Assembly (NCBI GenBank): GCA_963811685.1
Contig: CAWESK010000017.1
Coordinates: forward strand, 248,001 to 312,000
Direction: 5' to 3'
DNA: 64,000 nucleotides
Origin: CAIWHR01 sp963811685
GTDB taxonomy: Bacteria > Pseudomonadota > Gammaproteobacteria > Burkholderiales > Casimicrobiaceae
Shown: positions 37,868 through 47,017 of the stretch, piece by piece
Numbering within the stretch: the stretch's first letter is position 1
How the letters are laid out: each line of letters opens with the position of its first letter
The notes under the pieces: generated by a model
Seen by the model: only the letters and a program-made list of their open reading frames with translations
Told to the model about the DNA's origin: nothing
The model's database searches: none
Translations under genes and position numbers: made by a program

Positions 37868-39340
37868 TCAGTCGCGCGCCGATGTGTTCGCCTGCCGGAC
37901 GCGCGCGGGCGGGCCGCCCGGGTCGCCCAGGTCCCAGAACAGTCCCGTCATGATCTGCAGGCCCTCGCGCGCGACGTCGGCGAGCAAGTGCTCGTCCGGC
38001 GCGTGCTGCGAGCATGCCGGATACGAATGCGGCACCCAGATCGTCGGTAGTCCGAGCACCTCCGCGAAGCAGTCATTGGGCAGCGAGCCGCCGAGGTTCG
38101 GCAGGATGGCCGGCGGCACGCCTGTCGTCGCGGCAATCGAGGCGCTGGCCCAGCGGACCCATGGGTGTTCCGGATCCAGGCGCGTCGCGGCCATGGGTTG
38201 CGAATCGCTCATGGATACATCGACCTGCGCGAACCCATGCGCGTCGAGATGCGCGCGAATCGCGGGAACGAACGTCCGCCAGTCGCAGCCGGCGACGAAG
38301 CGCATCTGCAGGTTCGCCCTTGCGTTCGGCGGAATGGCGTTCACCGGCCGATCCGGATTGCCGGTGCGAAACGCGAGCACCTCGAGCGCATTCCAGCCGA
38401 ACACCCGTTCGGCCGGCGTGAGCCCGGGTTCACCCCACTCGGTGTCGATCGCGGGGCCGTCGGGCTCGCCAGGCTCGATGGTCGCGAGTGCGCGCCGCAC
38501 CGATGCGGGGATCGCCTCGGGACGCAGCGCCGCGACGAGAATGCGTCCGCGCGCATCGACGAGCGAGGCGATCGCGCTGGCGAGAATCGTGCCCGGGTTG
38601 GCGAGGAGCCCGCCCCAGTTGCCGGAATGATGCGCGCCTTCGCGCAGCGACACCGACAGATCGAAATTGAGCGCGCCGCGCGAGCCGAGAAAGATCGTCG
38701 CCCGGTCCGATCGCAGGCGCGGTCCGTCGGAGGCGATGAGGACATCGGCGGCGAGCTCCCGCGCGCGCATTTCGCACATCGCGCGGAGCCCCGGCGAACC
38801 CACCTCTTCTCCCATTTCGATCAACAGCTTCGCGTTGAAGCCGAGGCGCCCGCGCGCCTCGAGCAGGCATTGGAGCGCTGCGAGGTTGATCGTGTGCTGG
38901 CCCTTGTTGTCGGCGGTGCCGCGCCCGTACCAGCGCCTGCCGGCGACGCCGACATCCCATGGCGAGCGGCCCTCGCTCCACTGCGTGTCGTAACCCGCCA
39001 CGACGTCCCCGTGACCGTAGGTCAGCACGGTCGGCAAAGCGGCATCCTCGCAGCGCTGCGCAAACAGCATCGGCGGCGCGCCTGCGACAGGATTCGGCCA
39101 TACGGCCCATTCGAAGCCGAGGCTCGCTACGCTGGGACCGATCTCGCCGGTGAGATATCGCTCGAGCTCCGGCGCGCGCTCGCGGATCTGGCTTTCGGTG
39201 CGCACGGCGACACGCCGGCGCAACGTGGCGAGCAGCGCGCCCGCATCGAACCAGCGCGCCGCGCCGGCAAGCGCGGCGGCACGCGGAGGATGTGCCTGCA
39301 ACATGGCCGATGCTTTCGGTGAAATGGAAATCGATTGCAT
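37868..39340 (-). CDS. M20 family metallopeptidase
   Basis: This 490-residue zinc amidohydrolase/peptidase has a first zinc motif, LTYGHGDVV, with His and Asp. The bridging Asp is in YGRGTADNKGQH, the catalytic Glu pair in IEMGEEVGSPG and the last zinc His near the C-terminus in SQHAPDEHLL. A dimerisation domain inserts at about residues 230-350. Relatives are dipeptidases and deacetylases; the specific substrate is not evident. The start is ATG at 39340. Confidence 0.9.
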   Translation of the reverse strand: MQSISISPKASAMLQAHPPRAAALAGAARWFDAGALLATLRRRVAVRTESQIRERAPELERYLTGEIGPSVASLGFEWAVWPNPVAGAPPMLFAQRCEDAALPTVLTYGHGDVVAGYDTQWSEGRSPWDVGVAGRRWYGRGTADNKGQHTINLAALQCLLEARGRLGFNAKLLIEMGEEVGSPGLRAMCEMRARELAADVLIASDGPRLRSDRATIFLGSRGALNFDLSVSLREGAHHSGNWGGLLANPGTILASAIASLVDARGRILVAALRPEAIPASVRRALATIEPGEPDGPAIDTEWGEPGLTPAERVFGWNALEVLAFRTGNPDRPVNAIPPNARANLQMRFVAGCDWRTFVPAIRAHLDAHGFAQVDVSMSDSQPMAATRLDPEHPWVRWASASIAATTGVPPAILPNLGGSLPNDCFAEVLGLPTIWVPHSYPACSQHAPDEHLLADVAREGLQIMTGLFWDLGDPGGPPARVRQANTSARD

Positions 39341-39439
39341 ATTAACGGAACATCCGCCGCATCGCGTGCGACGCGATCTGGACTAAGGTGCGGCGCCGGC
39401 GTATCCTCGCCGGTTGTTCGCATTCGCCACGGATTCCCC

Positions 39440-41995
39440 ATGAGACTCCCGCTGTTCGCGCCAGCGATCGCTCTCGCCGGCGTCGCGATTTTCGCCATTT
39501 CCGGCCCGCTGTTTGCACAGGCGAAGGCTTCTCCGTCCGCCGCCCCCGCCGCGCAGCTGCCCGCCGACCCGTGGCCGCGCGTCGTCGATCTGACCAACGG
39601 ACAGGTGCTGGTCTACCAGCCGCAGGTCAACAAATGGGAAGCCAACCGCATCGACTTCCGCTCGGCGCTTGCGATCAAGCCGACGGGCGCGAAGGAAGAA
39701 ACGTTCGGCGTCATCTTCGCCAACGCGCGCACGCAGGTCGACAAGGTCGCGCGCACCGTCGTCTTCGAGGACCTCAAGATCACGAAGACCGACTTCCCGA
39801 CGCTGCCCAACCACGGCGCCGCGTACACGACCGAGCTGCAGAGTGAATTCGCGAAGACGATTCGCACGATCTCGCTCGACCGCCTCGAGGCATCGCTGGC
39901 GCTCGCCGGAATCAAGCCACCGACCGTCGCGGTGCAGAACAATCCGCCGCAGGTGATCGTCAGCTACTCGCCCGCGATCCTCGTGCCGATCGACGGCGCG
40001 CCGGTGCTGCAGCCCGTTCCCGATCACAGCCGCGCGAAGCGCGTGATCAACACGCGCGCGCTCATCCTGCAGGCCGGGTTCACCGACGCCCTCTACATGC
40101 ACGTATTCGACGGCTGGCTCACGGCGAACGGAATCGGCGGGCCGTGGACGCAGGCTTTCCTCGGCCCGATCATGCTGAAGGAAGCCAACGCAATCGCGCA
40201 GGACCTCGCGAAGAAGGGCGTCGTCGATCTTCTCGACGGCGGCCCCAAGGCGAATCCCAAGCCGTCGCTCGCGAGCGGCGTGCCAACGATCTACACGAGT
40301 CAGACGCCGGCCGAGCTCATCGTGTTCAAAGGCCAGCCCGATTTCACGCCGATCGTCGGCACAGAGCTCCTGTGGGCGTCGAACACGACGAGCGATGTGC
40401 TGATCAACACTGCCAACAACAACTATTACGCGCTCCTCGCGGGCCGCTGGTTCACGGCGGCCAATCTGTCGGGTCCGTGGGCGTTCGTCGCGAGCGATTC
40501 GCTGCCTCCCGACTTCGCGAAGATCCCGTCGCAATCGCTCGCCGGCGCGGTATTGCCGACAGTCGCCGGAACGCCGCAGGCGCAGGAAGCGGTGATCGAG
40601 AATTCGATTCCGCAGACGGCGACCGTGCCGCTCAAGAACGGGCCGACGTTCACGCCGAATTTCAACGGGCCGCCGAAGCTCGTCGCGATTCCAGGCACGA
40701 CACTCTCGCAGGTGCAGAACTCTTCGGAACCGATCATCCAGGTGTCGCCGAATTCGTACTATTCGGTCGTCGCCGGCGTCTGGTTCACCGCACCGCAGCT
40801 CACCGGTCCCTGGTCGGTCGCGACCACCGTGCCCGCCGTGGTCTATTCGATTCCGCCGTCGTCGCCGATCTATTACGTCACGTATGTGCGGATCTATGAA
40901 GCGACGCCGCAGTACGTCTACGTCGGCTACACGCCGGGCTATCTCGGCACCGTCGTCTCGCCCTACGGCACCGTCGTCTACGGAACCGGCTACGTGTACT
41001 CGCCGTGGATCGGCACCGAGTGGTATCCGCCGCCCTACACCTATGGCGTCGCGGCCGCGCCCGTCTACAACCCGTACGTCGGGTTCACCTACGGGTTCGC
41101 ACTCGGGCTTGCCACCGCCGCGTGGACCGAGCCCTACTGGGGCTCGTACTACTACCCGGCATATTGGGGCGGCTATCACGGCTACTGCTGCGCGTCGGCC
41201 TCCGCGAACGTTTACGGCCACTGGGGCGCAACGACTTATTCCGGAACGCGGAGCTGGTACGCGGGCGGCGGCGTCGCGGGCACGACGGCGAGCGGCAACT
41301 ACTACAACAGCCGCACCGGAACGTCGGGCAGCTACAACGCCGGCAAGCAATACAACGCATGGACCGGCAATGCGACGCGCGGCTACGACCGGACGATGAA
41401 CGGCGCTGCGGGCGGAACGGGCAATGTCGCGCGCGCGAGCAACTACAACACCTACACCGGGCAGCGCTCGACCGCCAACGCGGCGTCGGGCACCGGCGCC
41501 GGCGGAAGCACGTACAACCGCGCCGGAGCGAGCACCGCGGGACCGGAAGGCAACGCGCACGTCGGCGGCGGATCGACGTACAACGCGAAGACCGGCAACA
41601 CCAACACGTGGGGGACCGCGAGTGTCGGCAACAACCATTACGCCGACGTCAACGGCAACGTGTACAAGAACACCGGCGACGGCTGGCAGCAGCATTCGTC
41701 GAGCGGCTGGAACAACATGCTGTCCGACGATTCGTCCTCGGCCGATCGCGAGTCGCAGGCGCGCAGCAGCGGCGACGACCGCGCCGGCGGCTTCAGCGAA
41801 GCGAGCCCGATGTCGCGCTCGGGCGGAGGCGGCGGCTGGGGCGGCTTCGGCGGCGGCGGTTTCGGTGGCGACGATCGCTTCGGTGGTGGGGGCTTCGGTG
41901 GCGGCGATCGCTTCGGCGGCGGGGGCGGCTGGGGCGGACGCTTTGGCGGCGGCGGCTTCGGCGGCGGCGGATTCCGCGGTGGCGGGCGTCGCTGA
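39440..41995 (+). CDS. large secreted repeat protein with glycine-rich tail
   Basis: This 851-residue exported protein has a signal peptide (FAPAIALAGVAIFAISGPLFAQA). Its core holds three copies of a motif of the form G-x-W-[FL]-T-A-x-x-[LI]-x-G-P-W, at about residues 222, 334 and 446, exactly 112 residues apart. A Tyr/Pro-rich segment follows (about 475-590), then an Asn/Gly/Thr-rich region with repeated YNxxTGxxx-type units. The tail (about 790-851) is almost pure Gly with Phe, Asp and Arg (GGFGGGGFGG). I recall similar proteins labelled carbohydrate-binding family V/XII, but no binding is shown. The frame is intact. Confidence 0.75.
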   Translation: MRLPLFAPAIALAGVAIFAISGPLFAQAKASPSAAPAAQLPADPWPRVVDLTNGQVLVYQPQVNKWEANRIDFRSALAIKPTGAKEETFGVIFANARTQVDKVARTVVFEDLKITKTDFPTLPNHGAAYTTELQSEFAKTIRTISLDRLEASLALAGIKPPTVAVQNNPPQVIVSYSPAILVPIDGAPVLQPVPDHSRAKRVINTRALILQAGFTDALYMHVFDGWLTANGIGGPWTQAFLGPIMLKEANAIAQDLAKKGVVDLLDGGPKANPKPSLASGVPTIYTSQTPAELIVFKGQPDFTPIVGTELLWASNTTSDVLINTANNNYYALLAGRWFTAANLSGPWAFVASDSLPPDFAKIPSQSLAGAVLPTVAGTPQAQEAVIENSIPQTATVPLKNGPTFTPNFNGPPKLVAIPGTTLSQVQNSSEPIIQVSPNSYYSVVAGVWFTAPQLTGPWSVATTVPAVVYSIPPSSPIYYVTYVRIYEATPQYVYVGYTPGYLGTVVSPYGTVVYGTGYVYSPWIGTEWYPPPYTYGVAAAPVYNPYVGFTYGFALGLATAAWTEPYWGSYYYPAYWGGYHGYCCASASANVYGHWGATTYSGTRSWYAGGGVAGTTASGNYYNSRTGTSGSYNAGKQYNAWTGNATRGYDRTMNGAAGGTGNVARASNYNTYTGQRSTANAASGTGAGGSTYNRAGASTAGPEGNAHVGGGSTYNAKTGNTNTWGTASVGNNHYADVNGNVYKNTGDGWQQHSSSGWNNMLSDDSSSADRESQARSSGDDRAGGFSEASPMSRSGGGGGWGGFGGGGFGGDDRFGGGGFGGGDRFGGGGGWGGRFGGGGFGGGGFRGGGRR

Positions 41996-42031
41996 GCTGT
42001 GATCGGCTGAACCAGAAGAAGCGCCTCCTAC

Positions 42032-42854
42032 ATGAAATCGATCGCCTCGCGATCGAGAGACCGCAGTCGCGCGTGATCGTGCTCGCGGCGGGCGCCGCGG
42101 CGCCCGTCACGTGCCGAGATGTCGGCGGAAGAGCTCGCGAAGCTCGCGCAGAATCCGGTCGGCAACCTGATCAGCGTGCCGTTCCAGAACAACACCAATT
42201 TCAATTTCGGCCCGCTCAAGGGAACGCAGAACATCCTCAACATCCAGCCGGTCGTCCCGATCCAAATCGAGAAGGACTGGAACATCATCACGCGGACGAT
42301 CCTGCCGTTGATCTCTCAGCCGGCATTGTCCGAGGGCGACAGCCGGACCAACGGTGTCGGCGACCTGCAGTTCACCGCGTTCCTGTCGCCCGCCAACCCC
42401 GGCGAGTGGATCTGGGGCGCGGGCCCGATCCTGCAGGCGCCAACGCATAACAAGGATCTCGGCAACGACCACTGGGGCCTCGGCCCGTCGTTCGTCGTGC
42501 TGCATCTCGACAAGGGCAGCCCGTGGGTCTACGGCGTGCTGATGAACAACCTGTGGTCGGTCGGATCGGGCAACGCGTCTCCGTCGTACAACAACGGCCT
42601 GGTGCAGCCGTTCATCAATTACAACCTCCCGGACGGCGCGTACCTCACCTCCGCGCCCGATCATCACGATCGACTGGAAAGCCTCGGGCAGCCAGCAGGT
42701 GACGCTGCCGCTCGGTGGCGGCGTCGGCAAGATCTTCCACTTCGGCAAGCTGCCGGTGAACACGCAGATCTCGGCCTATTACAACGTCGCTCGCCCGGAC
42801 AATGCGGCGAATTGGCAGCTCCGCGCGCAAGTCCAGCTGATGTTCCCGAAGTAG
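42032..42854 (+). CDS. neuromedin U-like outer-membrane-type protein, about three frameshifts
   Basis: The core frame carries MSAEELAKLAQNPVGNLISV, QIEKDWNIITRTILPLISQP, GVGDLQFTAFLSP and NGLVQPFINYNLPDGAYL. This pattern is found in bacterial proteins mislabelled neuromedin U, which have beta-barrel character. The N-terminal signal (from ATG at 42032, then VIVLAAGAAAPV) and the C-terminal strand region (TLPLGGGVGKIFHFGKLP, ending QLMFPK) lie in other frames. Shifts are needed near 42078, 42103 and 42657; with them the protein has about 273 residues. The role is unknown. Confidence 0.65.
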
Positions 42855-42900
42855 CATTCGGGCCGCGCCGCTCGCGCGCGGCGATCCACCAGGCGAGATC

Positions 42901-43860
42901 ATGAAGATCGGAATGATCACCGACAGCCTGCCGGGCACGGACTTCGACACGCTCGTCGACGACCGCGCCAGGCTCGAGCTCGACATGCTCGAGTTCGGCT
43001 GCGGCAACTGGTCGTCGGCGCCGCATCTCGATCTCGACCGGATGCTGGAGAGCGAAAGCGCGCGGCGCGAATTCAAGGCGCGGCTCGACGCGCACGGGAT
43101 CGCGATCAGCGCGCTCAACTGCTCCGGCAATCCGCTGCATCCCGGGCGACGCCGGACGACGTCACGACGCGGTCACGCGCAAGACGATCAAGCTCGCGAG
43201 CCTCATGGGCGTGGATCGCGTCGTGATGATGTCGGGCTGCCCCGGCGCGCCGGCGACAGCCACGCCAACTGGATCACCACCGAATGGCCGCCCGAGGTGC
43301 GCGAGATCCTGCGCTGGCAGTGGGACGAAGTGCTGATTCCGTATTGGCGCGATCTCGTCGCCTACGCCAACGGCCTCGGCATCCGCAAGCTGTGCCTCGA
43401 ACTGCACGGCCATCAGAACGTCTACAACGTGCGCACGCTGCACCAGCTGCGCGATGCCGTCGGCGAAACCGTCGGCGCGAATTTCGACCCGAGTCATCCG
43501 ATGTGGATGGGCGCGGATCCGCATGCCGGCGCGCGCGCACTGGGCGAGGCGATCTACTATGTCCACGCCAAGGACACGCGCATCGATCCGGTGCTGGCCG
43601 GCGTGAACGGCCTGATCGAGACGATTCCCGGCGATCGATTCCGCGAGCGCACGTGGAACTACATCACGCTGGGCTACGGCCACGGCGAGCAATGGTGGCG
43701 CGAGTTCGTCGCGGTGCTCGCGGCCGTCGGCTACGACGACGTGTTCAGCATCGAGCACGAGGATCCGATGCTGCCCGCGCTCGAGGGCGTCGAGAAATCG
43801 GTCGCCTTCCTGCGCAACGTCCTCGTCAAGCTGCCGCGCGCCCGCGACGGCGCGCGCTAG
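42901..43860 (+). CDS. sugar phosphate isomerase/epimerase (TIM barrel), out-of-frame island inside
   Basis: This is a xylose-isomerase-like TIM-barrel protein of 319 residues: MITDSLPGTDFDTLVDD at the start, LCLELHGHQNVYN near residue 165 with metal Glu and His, GANFDPSHPMW, YYVHAKDTRID and FSIEHEDPML, which hold further metal ligands. Residues of about 84-118 are Arg-rich nonsense. The next frame there reads sensibly (TRKTIKLASLMGVDRVVMMSG), so two compensating shifts near 43148 and near 43250 frame it. It begins a string with HAD, IolE-like and IolG-like genes. Confidence 0.8.
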   Translation: MKIGMITDSLPGTDFDTLVDDRARLELDMLEFGCGNWSSAPHLDLDRMLESESARREFKARLDAHGIAISALNCSGNPLHPGRRRTTSRRGHAQDDQAREPHGRGSRRDDVGLPRRAGDSHANWITTEWPPEVREILRWQWDEVLIPYWRDLVAYANGLGIRKLCLELHGHQNVYNVRTLHQLRDAVGETVGANFDPSHPMWMGADPHAGARALGEAIYYVHAKDTRIDPVLAGVNGLIETIPGDRFRERTWNYITLGYGHGEQWWREFVAVLAAVGYDDVFSIEHEDPMLPALEGVEKSVAFLRNVLVKLPRARDGAR

Positions 43861-43864
43861 ATCC

Positions 43865-44506
43865 ATGGCCGACTCGATCAAGGCGGCCGCAGCGTCGCCA
43901 TCTTCGACCTGGGCGGCGTGCTGCTCGAGTGGAATCCGCGCTATCTCTATCGCAAGCTCTTCGCCGGCGACGAAGCGGCGATGGAGCATTTCCTCACCCA
44001 CGTCTGCACGACCGGAATGGAACGAGCAGCAGGACGCCGGGCGCACGTTCGCCGAAGCCACGCGCGAGCTCATGCCGCAGCACGCCGACAAGCGCGAGCT
44101 GATCGAGGCCTGGGGCACAGCGATTCGGCGAGATGATTCCGGGCGCGATCGACGGCACGGTCGACGTGCTGGCGGCTCTCAAAGACGCGCGGCGTTCCGA
44201 TCTACGGCGATCTCCAACTGGTCGGCCGAGACGTTTCCGCCGCAGCGCGAGCGCTTTCCGTTCCTGTCGTGGTTCGACGATCTCGTCATCTCCGGCGTCG
44301 AAGGCGTCATCAAGCCCGACCCGCGCATCTTCCGCATCCTGCTCGAGCGCAACGCGATCGCGCCCGAATCCGCGGTGTTCATCGACGACGTCGCGCGCAA
44401 CGCCGACGCCGCGACGCGCCTCGGCATTCACGGCATTCACTTCCGCTCGCCGGCGCAGCTGCGGCGCGAGCTCGCGGCCGTCGGATTGCTTCCGGAAGGC
44501 CCGTGA
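43865..44506 (+). CDS. HAD-superfamily hydrolase, multiple frameshifts
   Basis: Fragments in all three frames join into one HAD protein. They are VAIFDLGGVLLEWNPRYLYR (motif I), EWNEQQDAGRTFAEATREL, GEMIPGAIDGTVDVLAALK, ISNWSAETFPPQRERFPFL (motif II), VIKPDPRIFRILLERN (motif III) and VFIDDVARNADAATRLG (motif IV). Shifts are needed near 43888, 44017, 44120, 44190 and 44213, giving about 212 residues. It is probably a 2-haloacid dehalogenase-like phosphatase. Its stop overlaps the next start. As given, the DNA cannot make the enzyme. Confidence 0.7.
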   Translation: MADSIKAAAASPSSTWAACCSSGIRAISIASSSPATKRRWSISSPTSARPEWNEQQDAGRTFAEATRELMPQHADKRELIEAWGTAIRRDDSGRDRRHGRRAGGSQRRAAFRSTAISNWSAETFPPQRERFPFLSWFDDLVISGVEGVIKPDPRIFRILLERNAIAPESAVFIDDVARNADAATRLGIHGIHFRSPAQLRRELAAVGLLPEGP

Positions 44507-45402
44507 TGGTCACGCTCGGCATCAATCCGATCACGTGGACCAACGACGACATGCCGGAGCTCGGCGGCGACATCCCGCTCGAGACCTGCCTCGCCGAAAC
44601 GCGCCTCGCCGGATTCGCGGGCATCGAAATGGGCGGCAAGTTTCCGCGCGACGCCGCGGTGCTGCGACCGCTGCTCGATCGCCACGGTCTGCGCCTCGTT
44701 TCGGGCTGGTACAGCGCGCACCTCGCGCGGCGCACGGCCGCCGAGGAAGCGGAGAAGGTCGACGCGCATCTGCGCCTGCTCGCCGCGATGGGCTGCACGG
44801 TGATGGTGTTCGCCGAAGGCCACGGCAGCACCGACGGCGATCCCGCGGCGCCGCTGTCGCGCCGCCCGGTGCTGCCGGACGGCGAATGGCCGCAGTTCTG
44901 CGCGCGCCTCAACGAAACAGCGCGTCATTTGCGCACGCACGGCGTGCGGCTCGCGTTTCATCACCACATGGGCACCGTGGTGCAGACCGAGGCCGAGATC
45001 GACCGCCTGATGGCCGGGACAGACGACGATGTCGGGCTGCTGCTCGACACCGGTCATCTGGTGTTCGCGGGAGGCGATCCGGTCGCGGTCGCGCGACGGC
45101 ACGCGCGCCGCATCGTCCACGTGCATTGCAAGGACGTGCGCGCCGACGTGCTGCGCGCATCGCTGGCCGCGGATGCGAGCTTCCTGCGCGCGGTGCTGGA
45201 TGGCGTGTTCACCGTGCCGGGCGATGGCTCCATCGACTACGGCGCCGTTCTCGCGCCGCTCGCGCAAGCCGGATATTCGGGATGGCTGGTGGTCGAGGCC
45301 GAGCAGGACCCGGCGAAGGCGCATCCGCTGACCTATGCGCGCATGGGCTTCGACAATCTCCGCCGCGCCGCGACGACGGCCGGACTCGCGATCGTTGCGT
45401 GA
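44506..45402 (+). CDS. iolE: myo-inosose-2 dehydratase-like protein
   Basis: This 298-residue TIM-barrel protein matches IolE: opening LGINPITWTNDDMPELGGD, GIEMGGKFP, LVSGWYSAHLA, metal-binding RLAFHHHMGTVVQTEAEID, LLLDTGHLVFAGGDP and VVEAEQDPAKAHPLTYA. IolE dehydrates scyllo-inosose in inositol catabolism. The frame is intact, unlike its neighbours. The ATG overlaps the HAD stop (TGATG). The other inositol pathway genes (iolB, iolC, iolD) are not present in the window. Confidence 0.9.
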   Translation: MVTLGINPITWTNDDMPELGGDIPLETCLAETRLAGFAGIEMGGKFPRDAAVLRPLLDRHGLRLVSGWYSAHLARRTAAEEAEKVDAHLRLLAAMGCTVMVFAEGHGSTDGDPAAPLSRRPVLPDGEWPQFCARLNETARHLRTHGVRLAFHHHMGTVVQTEAEIDRLMAGTDDDVGLLLDTGHLVFAGGDPVAVARRHARRIVHVHCKDVRADVLRASLAADASFLRAVLDGVFTVPGDGSIDYGAVLAPLAQAGYSGWLVVEAEQDPAKAHPLTYARMGFDNLRRAATTAGLAIVA

Positions 45403-45440
45403 ATAGGCGCGCGCGTCGCGCGGGCGCCGGAGAATTCACG

Positions 45441-46439
45441 ATGATCGATTTCTGCCTCGTCGGCGCGGGCTTCATCGGCCCGGTCCACGCCGCGAATCTC
45501 GCTGCGCACCCGGCTGCGCGCCTTTCCTGGGTCGTCGACCTCGACGCAAAGGCCGCAAAGTCGCTGGCTGACAGGTACGGCGCACGCGCGAGCACCGATC
45601 TCGCAGAGGCGCTCGCGGACACTGCGGTCCGCGCGGTGATCATCTGCACGCCGCCGCGCACGCACGCGGCGATCATCGAAGCCGCGGCGAACGCGGGCAA
45701 GGCGATCTTCTGCGAAAAACCGGTCGATCTCGACCTCGCGCGTGTCGACCGCTGCAGCAGGTGCTCGCGCGCACCGGCGTGCCGTTCTACGTCGCGTTCA
45801 ACCGGCGCTTCGATCCGTCGCACCGTGCGCTGCACGACGCACTCCGCGCCGGCGAAATCGGGCGGCCCGAGATGCTGATCCTTTCGAGCCGCGATCCGGA
45901 GATCTCGCCTCCGGACGCCGTGGCCGCGACACCGTACGGCATCTTCTACGACACGATGATCCACGATTTCGACATGGTGCGCTGGCTGCTGGCCGACGAG
46001 CCGGTCGAGATCTACGCGCGCACGGCCTGCATGCTGGACGAAAAGGAGAACCCGCACCGCGATCCGGACACGGCGATGGTCGTGCTGCGGATGGCGGGCG
46101 GCGCGCTCGTCCACGTCAACTCGAGCTTCCGCGCGGTCTACGGCTACGACCAGCGGATCGAGGTGTTCGGCGCGAACGGCATGCTGATCTCGGACAACCA
46201 GCGGGCGACGACCGTCGAGCGCTACGGCAAGGATGGCGTCCGGCGCGATCCGCTGCTGCATTTCTTCATCGATCGCTATGCCAGGTCCTACCGCCTCGAG
46301 CTCGACGCGTTCGTGCAGAGCGCTCGCGAGCGGCACCGCGCCGTCGATCGGTCTCGACGACGGTCGACGGGCGCTGATGATCGCCGAGGCGGGCGTGCGT
46401 TCGGCGAAGACCGGCGCGCCGGTGGCGCTGCCCGACTGA
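45441..46439 (+). CDS. iolG: Gfo/Idh/MocA oxidoreductase, inositol 2-dehydrogenase-like, two frameshifts
   Basis: This is a Rossmann dehydrogenase: FCLVGAGFIGPVHAANLAAH at the N-terminus, IFCEKPVDLDLA with the catalytic Lys, FYVAFNRRFDPSHRALHDAL, and YDTMIHDFDMVRWLL with active-site residues. The C-terminus (SIGLDDGRRALMIAEAG) is in another frame. Shifts are needed near 45750 and near 46345; the corrected product has about 332 residues, normal for IolG. The pairing with the IolE-like gene supports oxidation of an inositol. A GGAG site precedes ATG 45441. Confidence 0.85.
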
Positions 46440-47017
46440 CGAGAGTTATGAGGTTTAAACAAACGCGCTTTTTCTTGTGAGATTTGAACACGAGAACACG
46501 GGAGGCGTGCGGAGCAGAATCGTGACAAAGGAGGGGTGGAACTGTGTGAGCACGAAAGATAGATTCGCACGGCATCGTATCGTGCGGCACATAGAGGATC
46601 AGCGAGCTCGAAACTGTTGATCGCGGTGATGAAGCTCATCAGCGCGCGGGACGATGCCGGCACCATCAACGGCAGCGTCGCCTTCGCGAACGCGAGAGCT
46701 GCCGACTGCGCCAGGCTGATCGCGATATGATGGCTCTTGATCTGCTTCAGGATCGACGCGCTGGAGCGCACCGCGTAGGGTGACTGAATGAACAGCATCA
46801 GCACGATGATCGCCGAGGGCAAGAGGCTCGACGCGCGGAGGCGAACGAGGATCGGTTTATGATTTGCCGGATTGGGCTATGCGGTCATCGATGGCGCACT
46901 GATATCAGCGGTCGGCTCTACGACGGAAGAGCACCGGGTGGATCGCAAGTTATGTTGCAATGCAGGGCGTGCGGACTTTCTGGGTCGTGACGCGGACCAC
47001 GAGCTTTCTTTGAACGG
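46440..47017. other. 578-base stretch without an intact gene
   Basis: This tract is visibly less GC-rich at its left end than its surroundings and contains no complete coding sequence. The minus strand holds a decayed piece of an ABC permease (annotated separately). To its right, roughly 150 bases before the PP2C remnant show short open readings but no recognised domain. Confidence 0.6.
46530..46860 (-). pseudogene. remnant of a Fe(III)-type ABC permease
   Basis: On the minus strand the reading PSAIIVLMLFIQSPYAVRSS, SILKQIKSHHIAISLAQSAA and AKATLPLMVP resembles the last quarter of AfuB/FbpB-type permeases, including the EAA-loop region. After FITAINSFEL the match continues in another frame as SSLILYVPHDTMPCESIF, also typical of those permeases. 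The N-terminal three quarters are absent, so it is a fragment and not just a frameshifted gene. It is separate from the longer permease at 47824-50089. Confidence 0.6.

Noticed and set aside
39383..41695. A 770-residue open frame on the minus strand antisense to the secreted repeat protein
   Set aside because: The composition is Arg/Val-rich low complexity, with no signal, domain or ribosome-binding site; the plus-strand frame has a signal peptide and regular repeats.
41820..41990. Short tandem repeats in DNA, considered as a CRISPR or satellite
   Set aside because: The repetition comes from codons of the Gly-rich tail (GGFGG units), with no spacer structure.
46440..47017. Insertion sequence or transposase remnant as the cause of the disrupted region
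   Set aside because: No transposase motif, terminal inverted repeat or target duplication can be seen; the readable fragments are an ABC permease and a phosphatase.
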